Origin: Kaistella carnis
GTDB lineage: Bacteria > Bacteroidota > Bacteroidia > Flavobacteriales > Weeksellaceae
Reading direction: 5' to 3'
Assembly (NCBI RefSeq): GCF_003860585.1
Contig: NZ_CP034159.1
Location: 1,798,001 to 1,862,000, forward strand
Length of the DNA: 64,000 nt
Part shown: positions 53,801-63,419 of the stretch, one piece after another
Position numbering within the stretch: the stretch's first letter is position 1
Layout of the letters: each line of letters begins with the position of its first letter
The notes under the pieces: model-generated
Seen by the model: only the letters and a program-made list of their open reading frames with translations
The model's database searches: none
Told to the model about the DNA's origin: nothing
Translations under genes and position numbers: made by a program

Positions 53801-53823
53801 TTATCATAGCAAAGTGCAAATTA

Positions 53824-54129
53824 TCACACTTTAATTTCTACGTCAACTCCTGAAGGTAACTCTAATTTCATTAAAGCATCTACAGTTTTAGAAGAAGAAG
53901 AATAGATGTCCATCAATCTTTTGTGTGCAGATAGTTGGAACTGTTCTCTTGCTTTCTTGTTTACGTGAGGAGATCTCAACACAGTGAAGATTCTCTTATT
54001 CGTTGGCAAAGGAATCGGACCGTTTACAACAGCACCGGTAGCTTTTACCGTTTTTACGATTTTCTCAGCAGATTTGTCTACCAAATTGTAATCGTAAGAT
54101 TTTAATTTTATTCTGATTCTTTGTGACAT
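53824..54129 (-). CDS. rpsJ: 30S ribosomal protein uS10
   Basis: uS10 lies in the 30S head and also joins NusB in antitermination. The 101-aa protein opens [24 protein letters not shown] and has [28 protein letters not shown], then the standard end [10 protein letters not shown]. It follows fusA by 19 nt. In most Bacteroidetes rplC comes next; here a terminator, repeat C and four other genes intervene. Confidence 0.97.
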   Translation of the reverse strand: MSQRIRIKLKSYDYNLVDKSAEKIVKTVKATGAVVNGPIPLPTNKRIFTVLRSPHVNKKAREQFQLSAHKRLMDIYSSSSKTVDALMKLELPSGVDVEIKV

Positions 54130-54148
54130 TTTGATCTAATTTAAATAA

Positions 54149-56266
54149 TTAACCTCTTGCTTTTTCGATTACTTTTTCAGCGACGTTTTGTGGTGCTGCT
54201 TCGTATTTTTCGAATTCCATAGAAGATGTTGCTCTACCTGAAGAAAGGGTTCTCAATGTAGTTACATAACCGAACATTTCCGAAAGTGGAACGAATCCTT
54301 TAATTACTTTCGCATTGTTACGGTCATCCATACCGTTTACAGTACCTCTTCTTTTGTTAAGGTCACCTACGATATCACCCATGTATTCCTCTGGAGTTAC
54401 CACTTCAATTTTCATGATTGGTTCCATGATTACCGGTTTCGCTTTTTTACCAGCTTCTTTGAAGCCCATTTTCGCTGCAAGTTCGAAAGAAAGTGCATCG
54501 GAATCCACCGGGTGGAACGAACCGTCTTTCAAGGTTACTTTGATTCCTTCAACTTCGAAACCTGCTAAAGGACCATTCTTCATCGCTTCTTTGAAACCTT
54601 TTTCTACGGAAGGAATAAATTCTTTCGGAATATTACCTCCTTTGATTTCGTTCACGAATTCAAGACCTGGTTTGTTGTCATCAGCCGGAGCCAATTCAAA
54701 CACGATATCAGCAAATTTACCACGTCCACCAGATTGTTTTTTATAAACTTCTCTGTGGGGAGCAACTTGAGTAAGGTTTTCTTTATATTCTACCTGTGGT
54801 TCACCTTGGTTAACCTCTACTTTAAACTCTCTTCTCATACGGTCAACAATAATGTCGAGGTGAAGCTCACCCATACCGGAGATGATCGTTTGTCCTGAAG
54901 CTTCGTCAGTTTTAACCTGGAAAGTAGGATCTTCTTCAGCTAATTTTGCCAAAGCATTACCCATTTTATCTTGGTCAGCTTTTGTCTTAGGTTCTACCGC
55001 GATACCAATTACAGGATCAGGGAATACCATAGATTCAAGAACGATCGGATGTTTCTCGTCACAAAGCGTATCACCAGTTTTGATGGATTTAAATCCAACT
55101 GCAGCACCAATATCTCCAGCCTCGATAAACTCGATTGGCTCTTGTTTATTAGCATGCATCTGGAAAATACGGGAGATTCTTTCTTTACTGTTTGATCTTG
55201 TATTAAGAACATAAGAACCAGCATCCAGTCGACCTGAATAGGCTCTAAAGAATGCCAGCCTTCCTACGAAAGGATCGGTTGCAATCTTAAACGCCAATGC
55301 CGCGAAAGGTTCCGTAATGGAAGGCTTTCTTGAAATAGGCTCATCTGTTCTTGGATCTATACCATCGATTGCTTCTTTATCCATTGGAGATGGAAGGTAT
55401 CTACATACCGCATCAAGCATGAACTGAACTCCTTTATTTTTAAATGAAGAACCACAAGTCATCGGAATAATACTCATATCAAGGGTTGCAGCTCTAAGTG
55501 CAGTGTGAACTTCTTCTTCGGTAATGGAATTTTCGTCTTCCATAAATTTCTCCAAAAGATTTTCATCGTAAGCCGCGATTTCCTCAATCAGCTGTGCTCT
55601 GTACTGCTTCACTTCGTCAGCCATTTCAGCTGGGATTTCTACAATATCAAAGGTAGAACCGTGGTTTTCATCGTGCCATACAATCGCACGGTTTTTAACC
55701 AAGTCAACAACACCTTTGAAATCAGCTTCGTCACCGATTGGCAATACGATTGGAACTGCGTTAGAACCAAGCATTTCTTTCACCTGCTTACAAACGTTCA
55801 GGAAGTCAGCTCCCTGTCTGTCCATCTTGTTTACGAAGCCCATACGCGCAACTTTGTAGTTGTCTGCAAGTCTCCAGTTCGTTTCAGACTGAGGCTCTAC
55901 TCCGTCTACTGCAGAGAAAAGAAATACAAGTCCGTCAAGTACACGAAGTGATCTATTTACCTCTACGGTAAAATCAACGTGTCCCGGTGTATCGATAATG
56001 TTGAAATGATAATTTTTTGCGTCCGGAAGAGGTTTTCCTTGCTCAGTTGGAAATTTCCAGTCTACAGTTACTGCTGCAGATGTAATGGTAATCCCTCTTT
56101 CAGCTTCCTGCTCCATCCAGTCGGTAGTAGCACCACCTTCATGGGTTTCACCAATTTTATGATTCTTTCCGGAATAAAATAAAATTCTTTCTGTCGTGGT
56201 GGTTTTCCCCGCATCAATGTGTGCAGCGATACCAATGTTTCTTGTAAGTTTAAGATCTCTTGCCAT
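54149..56266 (-). CDS. fusA: Elongation factor G
   Basis: The GTPase that drives translocation of tRNA and mRNA. The 705-aa protein has the five EF-G domains: G domain with [21 protein letters not shown] and NKMD motifs and switch I (RGITITSAA); domain II; domains III-V with GMGELHLDI and the long [13 protein letters not shown] region. Length and clustering with rpsL, rpsG and rpsJ mark it as the main EF-G rather than the recycling EF-G2. Confidence 0.98.
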   Translation of the reverse strand: MARDLKLTRNIGIAAHIDAGKTTTTERILFYSGKNHKIGETHEGGATTDWMEQEAERGITITSAAVTVDWKFPTEQGKPLPDAKNYHFNIIDTPGHVDFTVEVNRSLRVLDGLVFLFSAVDGVEPQSETNWRLADNYKVARMGFVNKMDRQGADFLNVCKQVKEMLGSNAVPIVLPIGDEADFKGVVDLVKNRAIVWHDENHGSTFDIVEIPAEMADEVKQYRAQLIEEIAAYDENLLEKFMEDENSITEEEVHTALRAATLDMSIIPMTCGSSFKNKGVQFMLDAVCRYLPSPMDKEAIDGIDPRTDEPISRKPSITEPFAALAFKIATDPFVGRLAFFRAYSGRLDAGSYVLNTRSNSKERISRIFQMHANKQEPIEFIEAGDIGAAVGFKSIKTGDTLCDEKHPIVLESMVFPDPVIGIAVEPKTKADQDKMGNALAKLAEEDPTFQVKTDEASGQTIISGMGELHLDIIVDRMRREFKVEVNQGEPQVEYKENLTQVAPHREVYKKQSGGRGKFADIVFELAPADDNKPGLEFVNEIKGGNIPKEFIPSVEKGFKEAMKNGPLAGFEVEGIKVTLKDGSFHPVDSDALSFELAAKMGFKEAGKKAKPVIMEPIMKIEVVTPEEYMGDIVGDLNKRRGTVNGMDDRNNAKVIKGFVPLSEMFGYVTTLRTLSSGRATSSMEFEKYEAAPQNVAEKVIEKARG

Positions 56267-56272
56267 TTCAGA

Positions 56273-56749
56273 TTAGAATTTAAAGTGGGAAAATGCTTTA
56301 TTTGCTTCAGCCATTCTGTGAGTGTCTGTTTTCTTTTTATAAGCAGCACCTTCTTCTTTTGCAGCAGCGATTACTTCAGCAGCTAATTTCTGAGCCATTG
56401 ATTTATCGTTTCTTGCAGTTGAATATTTGATTAACCATTTCATTGCCATAGAAATTTTTCTATCTGCACGAATTGGCATTGGAATCTGGAAGTTTGCACC
56501 ACCGATTCTTCTTGAACGTACTTCTACGTGAGGCATAACGTTTGTTAAAGCATCTTTCCAGATTTCCAGAGCAGGCTTTTCGTTATCTCCTTTTTTGCTT
56601 TCTACGATATCAATAGCATCATAGAAAATTTTGAATGCGATAGATTTTTTACCATCAAACATCAAATTGTTTACAAATCTCGTTACCAGTTGATCATTAA
56701 ATTTAGGATCCGGTAACAACGGTCTTTTTTTCGCTTTTGTCTTTCTCAT
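56273..56749 (-). CDS. rpsG: 30S ribosomal protein uS7
   Basis: uS7 starts assembly of the 30S head and lies at the E site. The 158-aa protein opens [22 protein letters not shown] and shows [14 protein letters not shown] and the end [15 protein letters not shown]. Precedes fusA by 6 nt. Confidence 0.97.
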   Translation of the reverse strand: MRKTKAKKRPLLPDPKFNDQLVTRFVNNLMFDGKKSIAFKIFYDAIDIVESKKGDNEKPALEIWKDALTNVMPHVEVRSRRIGGANFQIPMPIRADRKISMAMKWLIKYSTARNDKSMAQKLAAEVIAAAKEEGAAYKKKTDTHRMAEANKAFSHFKF

Positions 56750-56774
56750 TGTTTCGTTTCTTACTAATTAATGA

Positions 56775-57185
56775 TTACTTTTTCTTACCTTTTGCAGGTG
56801 CTGCTGCTTGACCTGGTTTTGGTCTTTTAGCTCCGTACTTAGATCTTCTCTGGGTTCTCCCAGCTACTCCTGCGGTATCCAAAGCTCCACGAACAATGTG
56901 ATAACGTACTCCCGGTAGGTCTTTCACCCTTCCGCCTCTAACCAATACTATCGAGTGCTCTTGAAGATTATGTCCTTCGCCCGGGATATAGGCGTTAACT
57001 TCTTTACCATTAGAAAGTCTAACTCTGGCAACTTTTCTAAGTGCAGAGTTTGGTTTCTTTGGAGTTGTGGTGTATACTCTTGTACATACACCTCGTCTTT
57101 GTGGACAAGATTCAAGGGCAGCCGATTTGCTCTTCTTGGCAAGCGAGACTCTTCCTTTTCTTACTAATTGTTGAATAGTAGGCAT
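56775..57185 (-). CDS. rpsL: 30S ribosomal protein uS12
   Basis: uS12 guards decoding accuracy at the A site. The 136-aa protein has the two loops in which streptomycin-resistance changes occur: [16 protein letters not shown] and [13 protein letters not shown]. Both keep the usual Lys, so no classic resistance change is seen. The Asp in VKDLPG is the residue methylthiolated by RimO in E. coli. Ends with an Ala/Pro/Lys tail. First gene of rpsL-rpsG-fusA-rpsJ. Confidence 0.97.
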   Translation of the reverse strand: MPTIQQLVRKGRVSLAKKSKSAALESCPQRRGVCTRVYTTTPKKPNSALRKVARVRLSNGKEVNAYIPGEGHNLQEHSIVLVRGGRVKDLPGVRYHIVRGALDTAGVAGRTQRRSKYGAKRPKPGQAAAPAKGKKK

Positions 57186-57209
57186 TTAATTGCTTTTTAT
57201 TTTAGGGGG

Positions 57210-57239
57210 CAAAAATAGGAAATTATTTCCAATTGGCAA
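57210..57239 (-). promoter_or_regulatory. Promoter of the rpsL-rpsG-fusA-rpsJ operon
   Basis: On the minus strand -33 TTG (57237-57239) and TATTTTTG (57210-57217) are 19 nt apart, a near-full consensus. Start near 57205, leader of about 20 nt. Confidence 0.65.
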
Positions 57240-57460
57240 TCACTGATTTACAAATATTTACATTTTTTAATAAATACCGGTCAAATTAATTCATGTTTGA
57301 TAATGAAAATCCCAGGCGATACGTAATATATATAGTGAAAATTTTGTTGAAATCCCCATATTTAGAGGTACTGTGAAATTGAATAAAGTCCTCTAATAAA
57401 GTTAATATATAATGAGTAGAAAATTTTTCTAAGATCATCCTAACCAATCAACATTTATAA

Positions 57461-57468
57461 TATATTTG
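57461..57468 (+). promoter_or_regulatory. Predicted -7 box of the LRR gene
   Basis: TATATTTG is a full TAnnTTTG match. The start near 57473 leaves a leader of about 19 nt before the TTG at 57492, which supports that unusual start. No clear -33 box. Confidence 0.5.
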
Positions 57469-57491
57469 TAGCCTCTAAAAACACAAACCGT

Positions 57492-59123
57492 TTGAATAAA
57501 ATTTTACTTTTTCTTTTCCTTTCTCCGCTATGTTTTTCTCAAAAATGGTCCATTTCATTTGCGGAGAGAAGCGCCCTTGTTCAGCTTTTTACAGCAACTC
57601 ATGGCGAAAACTGGAGCACCAAATGGGACTTAGACAAAGATCCGCGGTATTGGTATGGAATCAAAATAAAAAAAGGCAGCGTCTCAGAGATCAACCTTCG
57701 GGGAAATGCGCTGAAAGGAAATTTTCCATCTTCACTTTCTTCCTTAACCAAGTTGGAAAAACTGGATTTAAGCTCCAACCAACTGGAAGGTGAAGCATCC
57801 AACACCGTTTCAAGTTTAGGGGAATTGACGCGACTTGATATTAGCAATAACAGATTAACGGGCGATCCAACCTCCGCGATTGTACCCCTTTCGAAATTAC
57901 AAGAAATTTCCCTCGGAAACAATCAATTTGTCTTTTCAGATATTGAAGGTTTCGTGCAGAATTTTCCGAATGTGATCATTCTTGACCTGTCAAATAGTGG
58001 CTTAACTGCCGTGCCACAAAAGATCTCAACTTTAACAAAACTGGAGTCGCTTAATTTAAGCAACAATAAAATTGCGCAAAAATTTAATTATCTGTCAACT
58101 TTAATTGGTTTAAAGGAATTGAATCTCTCCGGAAATCAACTGACGAAGATTCCGACGGAAATCAATACGCTTACACAACTGCAATCACTTGATTTAAGCA
58201 ATAATGCAATTCCCGCAAATTTGACAAATTCTTTAGCAGCCCCAAAAAATCTGGAATGGCTTTCTTTGGCCGGTAATCAAATGACTGCTTTTCCCGCCGA
58301 ACTTTCACAACTACAGAAACTCATCCATTTAAATTTCTCAGATAATAAAATATCAGGTGGATTTGAAAACCTCGGCGCCTTACAAAATCTCGAACAGATC
58401 TATTTGGATAAAAATTTAATATCAGGCGCATTTCCTTCCTCCTTATTGGAATTGAAAAAACTTCAAATGCTTTCACTCACTGGAAATGAACTTTCCGGCG
58501 AAATTCCGGAGCAGATTCCGGCACTCACCTTTCTTGATAATAATCGTTTCTCAAAAGAAGATATCAAAACCTTCTTGTTAAAAGAAAAAAAGCTGACTGA
58601 TTTCACATTTTCTCCCCAACGGTATGATGAGCCCAAAACCGTTTATGCGATGCTTGGTAACTCCGCGACTTTGCCGCAATCTCTTTCCGGAGATGACTAT
58701 CAATTTACCTGGTTTAAAAATTTAGATCAAAAAACTCCACTTACAACGGAAAGTTACTACATCAGCAAAGTGGAAGAAGAAGATTTTACCGCTTACACAT
58801 GTGAAGCTTATTATTTTGAAAAGCTCCCAAGAGAACTGCTTGAAATTTCTTTCTTCCGGGAGCCTGTGACTTTGGAGAATGGATTAGGAACTGCAGAAGT
58901 TAAAGTCGATCTAATGGTCTATCCAAATCCCACAAGTGATTTCATTAACATTAAAACCTCCAAGCTCGACATTGAAAAAGTTTTCATTTTCGATTTAAGC
59001 GGAAAATTAATCATGACCGAAAAGTCAAAAAGAATCAATGTGGATCACTTGCCTTCTGCGACTTATATTATTTCAATTAAAACTTCCGGCGGATTGAAAT
59101 CATTTAAATTAATCAAAATATAA
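57492..59123 (+). CDS. Secreted leucine-rich-repeat protein with T9SS sorting domain
   Basis: A 543-aa protein. Signal peptide MNKILLFLFLSPLCFS before QKW. Residues 20-70 hold the ALVQLFTATHGENWSTKWD motif that often opens bacterial LRR proteins. Residues about 70-350 are LRR units of the L-x2-L-x-L-x2-N-x-L/I type (for example LEKLDLSSNQLEG, LESLNLSNNKIAQ, LQSLDLSNNAIPA), roughly eleven repeats. Residues 365-450 look like an Ig-like domain (FTWFKNLD ... YTCEAYYF), and the C-terminus from VYPNPTSDFINI is a T9SS sorting domain. It should end up at or outside the cell surface and bind a protein or glycan. The start is TTG; no ATG precedes the signal peptide in frame, and the promoter box agrees. 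Confidence 0.9.
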   Translation: MNKILLFLFLSPLCFSQKWSISFAERSALVQLFTATHGENWSTKWDLDKDPRYWYGIKIKKGSVSEINLRGNALKGNFPSSLSSLTKLEKLDLSSNQLEGEASNTVSSLGELTRLDISNNRLTGDPTSAIVPLSKLQEISLGNNQFVFSDIEGFVQNFPNVIILDLSNSGLTAVPQKISTLTKLESLNLSNNKIAQKFNYLSTLIGLKELNLSGNQLTKIPTEINTLTQLQSLDLSNNAIPANLTNSLAAPKNLEWLSLAGNQMTAFPAELSQLQKLIHLNFSDNKISGGFENLGALQNLEQIYLDKNLISGAFPSSLLELKKLQMLSLTGNELSGEIPEQIPALTFLDNNRFSKEDIKTFLLKEKKLTDFTFSPQRYDEPKTVYAMLGNSATLPQSLSGDDYQFTWFKNLDQKTPLTTESYYISKVEEEDFTAYTCEAYYFEKLPRELLEISFFREPVTLENGLGTAEVKVDLMVYPNPTSDFINIKTSKLDIEKVFIFDLSGKLIMTEKSKRINVDHLPSATYIISIKTSGGLKSFKLIKI

Positions 59124-59177
59124 TTGACTCATTAAATTGAGCAAATAAAATCAATAGCCCTCATCAATCAGCTAAAC

Positions 59178-59208
59178 TTTGAAATGCTTCAAATCTTCAC
59201 TATCTTTG
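59178..59208 (+). promoter_or_regulatory. Full-consensus promoter of dps
   Basis: TTTG (59178-59181) and TATCTTTG (59201-59208) are exactly 19 nt apart. Start near 59213, leader of about 12 nt. It reads as a standard vegetative promoter; no OxyR-like site was recognised. Confidence 0.72.
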
Positions 59209-59224
59209 AGTTTTAAATTAAAAG

Positions 59225-59704
59225 ATGATGAACAATTCAAAAATTATTGGTTTAAAGGAAACCGACTGTAAACAGATTTCAGATAAATTAAATATCCTTT
59301 TGGCCGACTATTCTGTTTTTTACCAAAACACAAGAGGTGCCCACTGGAATATTAAAGGAGACAAATTTTTCACCCTTCATCCAAAATTTGAAGAACTCTA
59401 TAATAATTTAGTTTTGAAAATTGATGAAATCGCAGAAAGAATTCTTACGTTAGGATCCACTCCAAATCACAACTATTCTGATTATCTGACCCTTTCAACC
59501 ATCCAGGAAAGTAAAGAAGTTTCTGATGCAAACAAAGCGGTCGAAAACATTTTGGCCTCGTTTAAGATCGTGATTGATCTGCAGAGAGAAATTTTAGAAA
59601 TGACAGAAAAAGCCGGCGACGAAGGAACGAATTCGCAAATGAGTGATTATATCACCGAACAGGAAAAAGAAGTTTGGATGTACAATTCTTTCCTCGGAAA
59701 ATAA
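59225..59704 (+). CDS. dps: Dps family DNA-binding ferritin
   Basis: Dps forms a 12-subunit shell that oxidises Fe2+ with peroxide and stores iron, protecting DNA in stress. The 159-aa protein has the inter-subunit ferroxidase site: H in GAHWNIKGDKF, then TLHPKFEELY and the D/E pair in IDEIAERIL. The N-terminus has few Lys, so DNA binding may be weak. MMNNSK offers two ATGs; the first (59225) is given. Single-gene unit with promoter and terminator of its own. Confidence 0.93.
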   Translation: MMNNSKIIGLKETDCKQISDKLNILLADYSVFYQNTRGAHWNIKGDKFFTLHPKFEELYNNLVLKIDEIAERILTLGSTPNHNYSDYLTLSTIQESKEVSDANKAVENILASFKIVIDLQREILEMTEKAGDEGTNSQMSDYITEQEKEVWMYNSFLGK

Positions 59705-59724
59705 AAACTTCCCGAATAAATTAT

Positions 59725-59757
59725 AAAATCGCCTTTAAAGAGGCGATTTTTGTTTTT
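59725..59757 (+). terminator. Terminator of dps
   Basis: Perfect 10-bp stem AAAATCGCCT (59725-59734) with AGGCGATTTT (59741-59750), 6-nt loop, T-rich tail. The pncB promoter box follows directly. Confidence 0.88.
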
Positions 59758-59764
59758 GAATTTT

Positions 59765-59772
59765 TACATTTG
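59765..59772 (+). promoter_or_regulatory. Predicted -7 box of pncB
   Basis: TACATTTG is a full TAnnTTTG match with a leader of about 15 nt before ATG 59792. The -33 region is T-rich but has no TTTG at 19 nt. Confidence 0.45.
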
Positions 59773-59791
59773 TTTTTATATACCATAAACT

Positions 59792-60973
59792 ATGATTGAA
59801 GTTCGATTAAAATCAATTCTAGATAATGATTTCTATAAGATCACGATGCAAAATGCGGTCATCAAACTTTTCCCGAATGAGAAGGTAAAATACCAATTCA
59901 TTAATCGGGGCAAACATCATTTCCCAGAAGGATTCGCAGAAGAACTCAGAAAGTCGGTGAACGCAATGGCAGAACTGAAATTAACAAAGGAAGAGAAACA
60001 GTTCTTACGTGAAACCTGTCCGTACCTGGATTTACCATATCTTGATTTTTTAGGCGGTTACCATTACGATCCGAGCGAAGTTCATATACACCAAACCGAA
60101 GATACTTTGGAAGTGACAGTGGAAGGAGAATGGTACCGTACTATTTTATGGGAAGTTCCGATCCTGGCTTTGATTTCTGAATTACACTACGAAATGAATC
60201 ATATGGAAAGAAACTCCAATGATGCTGTAATTCAGAAGACACTCGAAAAAGCAGAACAGCTGCAACGTCTTAGGGTGACCTTTGCAGAATTTGGAACGCG
60301 CCGAAGACATTCTTATAAAGTACATGATTTGGTCGTAGAATCATTGGTTAGAAATAACACGTCAGGCAATTTCATCGGCAGCTCAAACGTACATTTCGCT
60401 ATGAAATATGGCGTAAAACCAATTGGCACGCACGCCCACGAGTGGTTCATGTTTCATGCGGCAGAATACGGATTTAAGATGGCAAATGCACTTTCGCTCG
60501 AACATTGGGTTGATGTTTACCGTGGTGATCTGGGAGTTGCCCTCTCCGATACGTACACGACCGAAGTTTTCTTCCGACAGTTCGATAAAAAATTCGCAAA
60601 ACTTTTTGACGGTGTTCGACATGACAGCGGCGATCCGATTGAATTCGCAAACAAAACCATTGAGCATTACAAGAAAAACGGCATCAATCCTCTCTTTAAA
60701 TATATTATTTTCTCCGATGGACTTAATCTGGAGAAAGTGGAAGAAATTACAAAAGCCTGCGAAGGCAGAATCGGAATTTCTTTCGGAATTGGTACCAACC
60801 TGACAAACGACGTCGGCTTGAAACCAATGAACATCGTTATGAAACTTATTGCGGCACAATCAATTCACGGCGACTGGATTCCAACCGTAAAACTATCCGA
60901 CGAACACGGCAAATATACGGGCGACCCGAAAATGATCGAACTGGCAAAAGAATTTTTACGAATTACAGATTAA
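59792..60973 (+). CDS. pncB: Nicotinate phosphoribosyltransferase
   Basis: Turns nicotinate and PRPP into nicotinate mononucleotide, the entry step of NAD salvage (Preiss-Handler route). The 393-aa protein has YKITMQNAVIKLFPN near the N-terminus, FGTRRRHSYKVHDLV, and GTHAHEWFM with the His that is phosphorylated in the ATP-coupled mechanism. VRHDSGDPIEFANK and IIFSDGLNLEKV form the phosphate-binding region. Length and motifs fit the bacterial PncB type. Repeat element D lies after its stop. Confidence 0.95.
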   Translation: MIEVRLKSILDNDFYKITMQNAVIKLFPNEKVKYQFINRGKHHFPEGFAEELRKSVNAMAELKLTKEEKQFLRETCPYLDLPYLDFLGGYHYDPSEVHIHQTEDTLEVTVEGEWYRTILWEVPILALISELHYEMNHMERNSNDAVIQKTLEKAEQLQRLRVTFAEFGTRRRHSYKVHDLVVESLVRNNTSGNFIGSSNVHFAMKYGVKPIGTHAHEWFMFHAAEYGFKMANALSLEHWVDVYRGDLGVALSDTYTTEVFFRQFDKKFAKLFDGVRHDSGDPIEFANKTIEHYKKNGINPLFKYIIFSDGLNLEKVEEITKACEGRIGISFGIGTNLTNDVGLKPMNIVMKLIAAQSIHGDWIPTVKLSDEHGKYTGDPKMIELAKEFLRITD

Positions 60974-60990
60974 TTATATTTTATTTTTTT

Positions 60991-61088
60991 AGGAGCTTAA
61001 TCCCGCTCGCCGCTCTATCTTTTTCTTTTTGCCATTGCATTTCCCCTCTAAAAAAAAGAAAAAGGATGCCGCTTTGATCGGGGCTAGA
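60991..61088 (-). repeat. Intergenic repeat element, copy D
   Basis: Read on the minus strand: CTAGCCCCGAT, CAAAGCGGCATC, arm CTTTTTCTTTTT, loop with TAGAGGGGAAATGCAATGGC, arm AAAAAGAAAAAG, GATAGAGCGG, CGAGCGGGAT. The arms are a perfect 12-bp inverted repeat (61019-61030 and 61053-61064). It shares CTAGCCCCGAT and the closing GCGGGA with copy C. Confidence 0.68.
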
Positions 61089-61187
61089 GGTTTGTTTCTC
61101 CCATTAAAAAAAGCTTTCTAAATTATATACGGAAATCTTTAGATTTGCTTTCTAAATAACAATTAAGACAAACTCACTATTTTCTCC

Positions 61188-61195
61188 TATTTTTG
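61188..61195 (+). promoter_or_regulatory. Predicted -7 box of rmuC, next to its start codon
   Basis: TATTTTTG ends 4 nt before the ATG at 61200. With the usual spacing the transcript would start at or next to the A of ATG, that is, without a leader. No good -33 box. Confidence 0.45.
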
Positions 61196-61199
61196 AAAA

Positions 61200-62582
61200 A
61201 TGGATTTCACTTCTCTTTTCCTTGGCTTTATAATCGGCGGTATCATCGGGGCCGTCGTTCTCTATTTTATTGTAAAATCTTCACATATTCCCCGAACAGT
61301 ATTTGATGATTTAAATCAAAATTATATCAGAACTGTGGCGGATATCAAGAACATCAATTTTAAAAATGAAGAATTGGCTGCAGAAAACTCTGTATTAAAA
61401 TCAGAGCTTATTCATCTTCAAAATGAAAAACAGGATTTAATAATTCTTCGCTCTGAACTTTCTTCAAAAAACGCAAATCTTCAAACCCTTCTTGAAACTC
61501 AAAAAGAGGAAGTTGCAAAAATGCAGGAATTAGCAAAAAGTGAATTTCAAAATCTAGCCAATAAAATCTTAGATGAAAAATCTGAAAAATTTACTGCACT
61601 CAACCAGAATAATCTAAAGACGATTCTGGAACCTTTCCAGGAAAAAATCGCAGAACTTCGAAATAAAGTGGGCGAAACTTATGATAAAGAGTCGAAGGAA
61701 CGATTTTCTTTAGGAGAAAAAGTAAAGGAATTGGCGTTGCTGAACCAACAAATTTCAGAGGACGCTAAAAAACTCACGCGCGCTCTAAAAGGTGAAAGTA
61801 AAACCCAGGGAAACTGGGGCGAAATGATTCTGGAAAGTATTTTGGAAAAATCAGGTTTGGTTAAAGGGCGTGAATATTTTTTGGAACATGAACTTCGGGA
61901 TGAAGATAACAAAGCCTTATTCTCTGAGTTTTCCGGTAAAAAAATGCGTCCGGATGCCGTGGTAAAATATCCTGATGAAAGAAATGTGATTATCGATTCC
62001 AAAGTTTCATTAACTGCTTTTACAGACTTGGTCGACGAAACAGATGCCGAAATTTATGAGGTAAAACTTCATCAGCATTTAAATTCGATAAGAAATCACA
62101 TTAAACAATTGAGCGACAAAGCCTACGATGATTACGACAAATCCCTTGACTTTGTCATGATGTTTATTCCGAGTGAATCAGCTTATATTGCAGCAATGCA
62201 GGCTGATCCCAATCTGTGGAATTTTGCTTACGATAAGAGAATTTTATTACTAAATCCCAGCAATTTAATTACTTCCCTAAAATTGGTATCTGATCTATGG
62301 AAGCGGGAATATCAAAACAAAAATGCTATGGAAATTGCGGAGCGCGGTGCTAAATTGTACGATAAATTTGTAGGTTTTGTAGAAAACATGGAGAAACTCG
62401 GCAAAAATATAGACCAGGCAAAAAACACTTATAACGATGCCTTCAAGCAGTTATCGACTGGAAATGATAATTTAATCACGCAAACGGTTAAACTTAAATC
62501 ACTGGGAATTAAGAACAAAAAGAATCTTCCGCAAAGTTTGGAGGAATCTTCCGAAAATATATTGGGGTCCATCGATGATTAA
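61200..62582 (+). CDS. rmuC: DNA recombination protein RmuC homologue
   Basis: RmuC limits inversions and rearrangements at short inverted repeats in E. coli; its biochemistry is still poorly known. The 460-aa protein has one N-terminal membrane helix (residues 5-26), a long coiled coil (about 35-190, Glu/Lys/Leu-rich) and the RmuC domain from about 195 (TQGNWGEMILESILEKSGL, then MRPDAVVKYPDERNVIIDSKVS and VMMFIPSESAYIAAM). The Asp and DSK residues recall a PD-(D/E)xK nuclease core. It stands alone, with a -7 box directly before the ATG. Confidence 0.94.
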   Translation: MDFTSLFLGFIIGGIIGAVVLYFIVKSSHIPRTVFDDLNQNYIRTVADIKNINFKNEELAAENSVLKSELIHLQNEKQDLIILRSELSSKNANLQTLLETQKEEVAKMQELAKSEFQNLANKILDEKSEKFTALNQNNLKTILEPFQEKIAELRNKVGETYDKESKERFSLGEKVKELALLNQQISEDAKKLTRALKGESKTQGNWGEMILESILEKSGLVKGREYFLEHELRDEDNKALFSEFSGKKMRPDAVVKYPDERNVIIDSKVSLTAFTDLVDETDAEIYEVKLHQHLNSIRNHIKQLSDKAYDDYDKSLDFVMMFIPSESAYIAAMQADPNLWNFAYDKRILLLNPSNLITSLKLVSDLWKREYQNKNAMEIAERGAKLYDKFVGFVENMEKLGKNIDQAKNTYNDAFKQLSTGNDNLITQTVKLKSLGIKNKKNLPQSLEESSENILGSIDD

Positions 62583-62639
62583 ATTAGTATATCCCCATTC
62601 CTATGCCCAACTATTCATGTAACTTTTCTTCCATTTAAC

Positions 62640-62647
62640 TACCTTTG
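62640..62647 (+). promoter_or_regulatory. Predicted -7 box of the SpoU methylase gene, next to its start codon
   Basis: TACCTTTG is a full TAnnTTTG match and ends 4 nt before ATG 62652, the same spacing as in front of rmuC. This implies a leaderless transcript. Confidence 0.5.
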
Positions 62648-62651
62648 CAAA

Positions 62652-63419
62652 ATGATTATTGAAAGCTTTCAAAACGAAAAAGTAAAATACGTCACGCGCC
62701 TTATCACCGACAATCGCTTCCGGAAAAAAGAAGATGTTTTCGTTGTGGAAGGGAAACAGGAAAATGAGCGCGCTTTGCAATTTGGTTTTGAACCTCAGGA
62801 ATTCTACATCGAAGAAAGTATATTTAATAATGATTTGCCAACAGGTAAAATCCATTTGGTTTCTCCGAAAATTTACGAAAAAATTGCTTATCGTGGTTCC
62901 TCGGAAGGGATTATTGGTATTTATAAAACTAAGTTTGCCTCTTTAAAAGATTTTAAACCTGCGGAAAAATCCTCTGTCATTATTGTAGAAAGCATAGAAA
63001 AGCCGGGAAATCTTGGGGCGATTTTAAGAAGTTGTGAAGCTTTTGGAATCGATGCCTTAATTGTCGCAGACACGCGTGTCGATTTTTACAATTCAAATGT
63101 TATTCGTTCCAGCGTTGGTTGCTTATTCGGAATGAATATTTTTTCTTCTTCCAATAACGAGGTAGTTGAGTTTTTAGAGGATCATCATTATAATGTCTAC
63201 ACCACGCTGATGGATGAAAGTGCGGAGCCTCTTCATTTTAGAGATTTAAAAGAAAAAAGTGCCATCGTTTTTGGAACGGAACATTCAGGTTTGACGGAAT
63301 TTTGGAAACAAAAAGGAGACAATACGATTATTCCGATGAGCGGAAGTATTGATTCATTGAATTTGAGCAATGCAGTTGCGATCTGCTGCTATGAAATTTT
63401 AAGACAGAACATGGCATAA
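62652..63419 (+). CDS. RNA 2'-O-methyltransferase, TrmH/SpoU family
   Basis: A 255-aa SPOUT methylase that adds a methyl group from AdoMet to a ribose of rRNA or tRNA. The N-terminal 90 residues look like the L30e-like substrate-binding domain (VKYVTRLITDNRFRKKEDVFVVEG). The C-terminal domain has motif 1 (IEKPGNLGAILRSCEAFG, with the key Asn and Arg), motif 2 (IVFGTEHSGL, with the Glu) and motif 3 (MSGSIDSLNLSNAVAI), which form the trefoil knot. It could be RlmB-like or a tRNA enzyme; the target cannot be read from sequence. It shares a terminator with the lipoprotein gene that faces it. Confidence 0.93.
   Translation: MIIESFQNEKVKYVTRLITDNRFRKKEDVFVVEGKQENERALQFGFEPQEFYIEESIFNNDLPTGKIHLVSPKIYEKIAYRGSSEGIIGIYKTKFASLKDFKPAEKSSVIIVESIEKPGNLGAILRSCEAFGIDALIVADTRVDFYNSNVIRSSVGCLFGMNIFSSSNNEVVEFLEDHHYNVYTTLMDESAEPLHFRDLKEKSAIVFGTEHSGLTEFWKQKGDNTIIPMSGSIDSLNLSNAVAICCYEILRQNMA

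Larger units (their letters stand above)
57186..57491. other. 306-nt divergent intergenic region
   Basis: Lies between rpsL (minus) and the LRR gene (plus). It holds the rpsL promoter at 57210-57239 and a -7 box for the LRR gene at 57461-57468. The middle is AT-rich without an ORF, tRNA or repeat that I can support. Confidence 0.6.

Noticed and set aside
56775..57185. Streptomycin-resistance change in uS12
   Set aside because: Both critical loops keep the usual Lys residues.
57700..58560. DNA-level tandem repeats in the LRR gene
   Set aside because: The periodicity is of the protein repeat; units differ too much at DNA level to be an array.
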